DNA from: Planctomycetota bacterium
GTDB lineage: Bacteria > Planctomycetota > UBA8742 > UBA2392
Reading direction: 5' to 3'
DNA: 64,000 bases
Assembly (NCBI GenBank): GCA_027493625.1
Contig: JAOSKM010000003.1
Span: 911,028-975,027, forward strand
Below are positions 62,708 through 64,000 of this stretch, in pieces (the stretch's first letter is position 1; each line of letters begins with the position of its first letter). Position numbers and translations under genes: made by a program. The notes below the pieces were generated by a model. The model searched no databases. It was not told where the DNA came from and saw only the letters and a program-made list of their open reading frames with translations.

Positions 62708-63190
62708 ATGCGCAGCCTCGAGTCACGCATCTACAAGCGCCTGGCACTGTTTGCCTTCCTGGGCCCGATCATCTGCGCGCCTGCCGGCGCATTGGTGGCG
62801 GGGCAGGACGGGGCGATGGCCGGCTTGATGCTGCCAATCATGGCGGCCCTGCCGCTGGGCCTGCTGGCCGGCACCGTGCTGGCCGTAACACGCCACGTCT
62901 CCCAGCGCCGCGAACTGCGCGCCAACCTGGCATCTCCGGCGGCCTGCCGCACCATGAGCAAGCCTTGCCTGGCGGCTCCTGTCTCGGCCATGGTGCTGTT
63001 CGTGATTTCCGTGCCGCTGCTGGCCCTGGCGACGCAACTGGCGGCCAGGGACGGGTCAGGCTCATGGCCGGGAATCGCAGTGCTCACCGGCCTGGCGTTG
63101 CTGCCGCAGTGGGTGGGCATGCAGCGCATTGGAGATTACCTGCTGGCGCGCCGGGCCTGGCGCGAATGCAGGGCGTCCGCCAGGCCGTGA
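62708..63190 (+). CDS. Small integral membrane protein, unknown
   Basis: A 160-residue protein with about four hydrophobic helices: residues 12-32 (ALFAFLGPIICAPAGALVAG), 38-61, 90-112 and 121-138, with basic loops between. The start is ATG 62708, 39 bases after purQ. No recognised family, signal motif or catalytic residue. Its tail is arginine-rich (ARRAWRECRASARP), so the C-terminus is probably cytoplasmic. Confidence 0.7.
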   Translation: MRSLESRIYKRLALFAFLGPIICAPAGALVAGQDGAMAGLMLPIMAALPLGLLAGTVLAVTRHVSQRRELRANLASPAACRTMSKPCLAAPVSAMVLFVISVPLLALATQLAARDGSGSWPGIAVLTGLALLPQWVGMQRIGDYLLARRAWRECRASARP

Positions 63191-63221
63191 AAATAGGGAC
63201 GCATCGACCGTTCCCGTGTGT

Positions 63222-63227
63222 TATACT
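63222..63227 (+). promoter_or_regulatory. -10 element of the final gene
   Basis: TATACT at 63222-63227 precedes the next start codon by 35 bases; the -35 is poorly defined. A GAAAGGGG ribosome binding site lies about 6 bases before the ATG. Confidence 0.4.
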
Positions 63228-63261
63228 GCTGTCCGGGCGGACTGTTGAAAGGGGTTGCACC

Positions 63262-63834
63262 ATGATGAACCCATGGGATCAGGAACGCACCTGGGAAGAC
63301 AAAGGCGCCCACGCATCGCCCTCTCCCGGCGGCGGCATGTTGTGGCTGATCGCGATCATCATCGCGGTGGTCGGGCTTGCGCTGCTGGCCAAGAACGGCT
63401 TCAACAACGTGGCGTTCATCCCGATCGGCATAAGCCTTTTCTTCATGGTGATGTTCCTGGTCAGCCACCGGCGCGAAGCGCGCCAGCTGGCCTGGAAACG
63501 CGAGGTCGCCCGCATGCAGGAAGCACCCGCGGTCGCCCCGCAGCCCGTGGCCTACGCCCCGCGCCCGGCCGCGCCCGATGCCAACCTGCGCAAGGTGTTC
63601 GACCGTTTCGACGTCAAGGTGATCAGCCACGGCCGCGAGAAGTTCTGGAACGCGCAGCGCATCGCCAGCTTCCTTGACTACGCCCGCGACTACGTGGACA
63701 CCCAGCACGCGAGCGCCCTGCTGGCCGCCAACGAACGCGGCGAGCTGGACCGCCATCTCGACGCCGCCCTGCAGCGCGCCCTGCTGCAGCACGACATCGA
63801 AAGCAAGAACGACAGCATGGAACCGCCGTTCTAG
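63262..63834 (+). CDS. Membrane protein with two helices and a soluble C-terminal domain
   Basis: A 190-residue protein from ATG 63262. After a tryptophan-rich polar start (MMNPWDQERTWEDKG) there are two hydrophobic helices (about 26-42 and 50-67), then a charged linker with proline-alanine repeats (APAVAPQPVAYAPRPAAP). A soluble helical region of about 80 residues follows (DANLRKVFDRFDVKVISHGREKFW, LDYARDYVDTQHASALLAANE). The domain is not recognised. The terminator at 63859 ends the unit. Confidence 0.72.
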   Translation: MMNPWDQERTWEDKGAHASPSPGGGMLWLIAIIIAVVGLALLAKNGFNNVAFIPIGISLFFMVMFLVSHRREARQLAWKREVARMQEAPAVAPQPVAYAPRPAAPDANLRKVFDRFDVKVISHGREKFWNAQRIASFLDYARDYVDTQHASALLAANERGELDRHLDAALQRALLQHDIESKNDSMEPPF

Positions 63835-63858
63835 ATCCAGGCCAAACCCAAAGCGCGC

Positions 63859-63889
63859 AAGGGACAGGCACCTGTGGTGCCTGTCCCTT
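63859..63889 (+). terminator. GGGACAGG-family hairpin terminator
   Basis: AAGGGACAGGCACC, a TGT loop and the exact complement GGTGCCTGTCCCTT make a perfect 14-bp stem ending in TTT, 24 bases after the last stop. From 63890 to the end of the window I see no complete gene. An open frame from GTG 63938 runs off the edge but cannot be judged. Confidence 0.75.
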
Positions 63890-64000
63890 TCGTGCAGACG
63901 CGATCAGACAGCCAAAGCCCCGGGGTACCGCCCCCGGTGAACCAGCTTGTGTCGCGCCACGGCCATACTGTGGCGTCGACCAGTCCCGCGCGGGCCTGCG

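Overview
The window is high-GC chromosomal DNA from an uncultured, Gram-negative-type bacterium with a respiratory, facultatively denitrifying life style. Tightly packed operons with ATGA overlaps, many lipoproteins and secreted kelch/Ig-like proteins, hairpin-rich intergenic repeats and an HSP90-plus-TPR operon would fit a Planctomycetota or similar deep lineage. No rRNA or tRNA is present, so this placement is a guess. At least thirteen single-base frameshifts interrupt otherwise well-conserved genes, mostly in homopolymers. They look like sequencing or assembly errors rather than gene decay.

Layout. 1-6066 (mostly +): the tail of a protein ending in a clamp-binding-like motif, a zinc-ribbon membrane protein, a large lipoprotein, a TPR protein, an M55 D-aminopeptidase and a DUF302 protein. 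6082-22480 (-): a 12-gene operon that is the highlight of the window. 22566-24320 (-): moaA and a dienoyl-CoA-hydratase-like crotonase. 24407-34848 (-): a complete nitrate respiration cluster (cytochrome c, narG, narH, narJ, narI, two narK). 35132-37158 (+): a NifU-hemerythrin fusion, an SseB-like protein and a membrane-anchored nuclease. 37621-40218 (-): MarR regulator, cystathionine beta-synthase-like enzyme and macrodomain protein. 40496-50910 (+): three kelch proteins, a membrane-anchored CbiX-like chelatase, a PepSY membrane protein and a 61-residue protein. 51075-56152 (+): an HSP90-family chaperone followed by three paralogous TPR-like proteins. 56145-64000: ferritin-like protein, NmrA-type protein, several unknowns, a GYF_2-like protein, a 0.9-kb hairpin-rich repeat region, an XRE-TPR regulator, purQ and two membrane proteins.

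The 6082-22480 operon encodes, in transcription order, an ATC-hydrolase-like protein, an indolepyruvate-type oxidoreductase (alpha subunit fused to an NAD(P)H:acceptor flavoprotein and a ferredoxin, plus beta subunit), a two-subunit ATP-dependent hydantoinase/oxoprolinase, an acyl-CoA dehydrogenase lacking the usual catalytic glutamates, a two-subunit B12 acyl-CoA mutase, a family III CoA-transferase and a three-subunit molybdenum hydroxylase. This is the enzyme set proposed for anaerobic indoleacetate (auxin) breakdown in Aromatoleum. Here the CoA ligase is replaced by an oxidoreductase that would make indoleacetyl-CoA directly from indolepyruvate. The inferred route is tryptophan to indolepyruvate to indoleacetyl-CoA to ring-opened aminophenylsuccinyl-CoA to aminocinnamoyl-CoA, coupled to nitrate respiration.

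The molybdenum theme links the regions: the hydroxylase, MoaA and NarG all need molybdenum cofactor. A 15-bp motif (GTATCTTTTTATCTG and two close variants) lies just upstream of all three minus-strand units (operon, moaA unit, nar cluster), which suggests a shared regulator.
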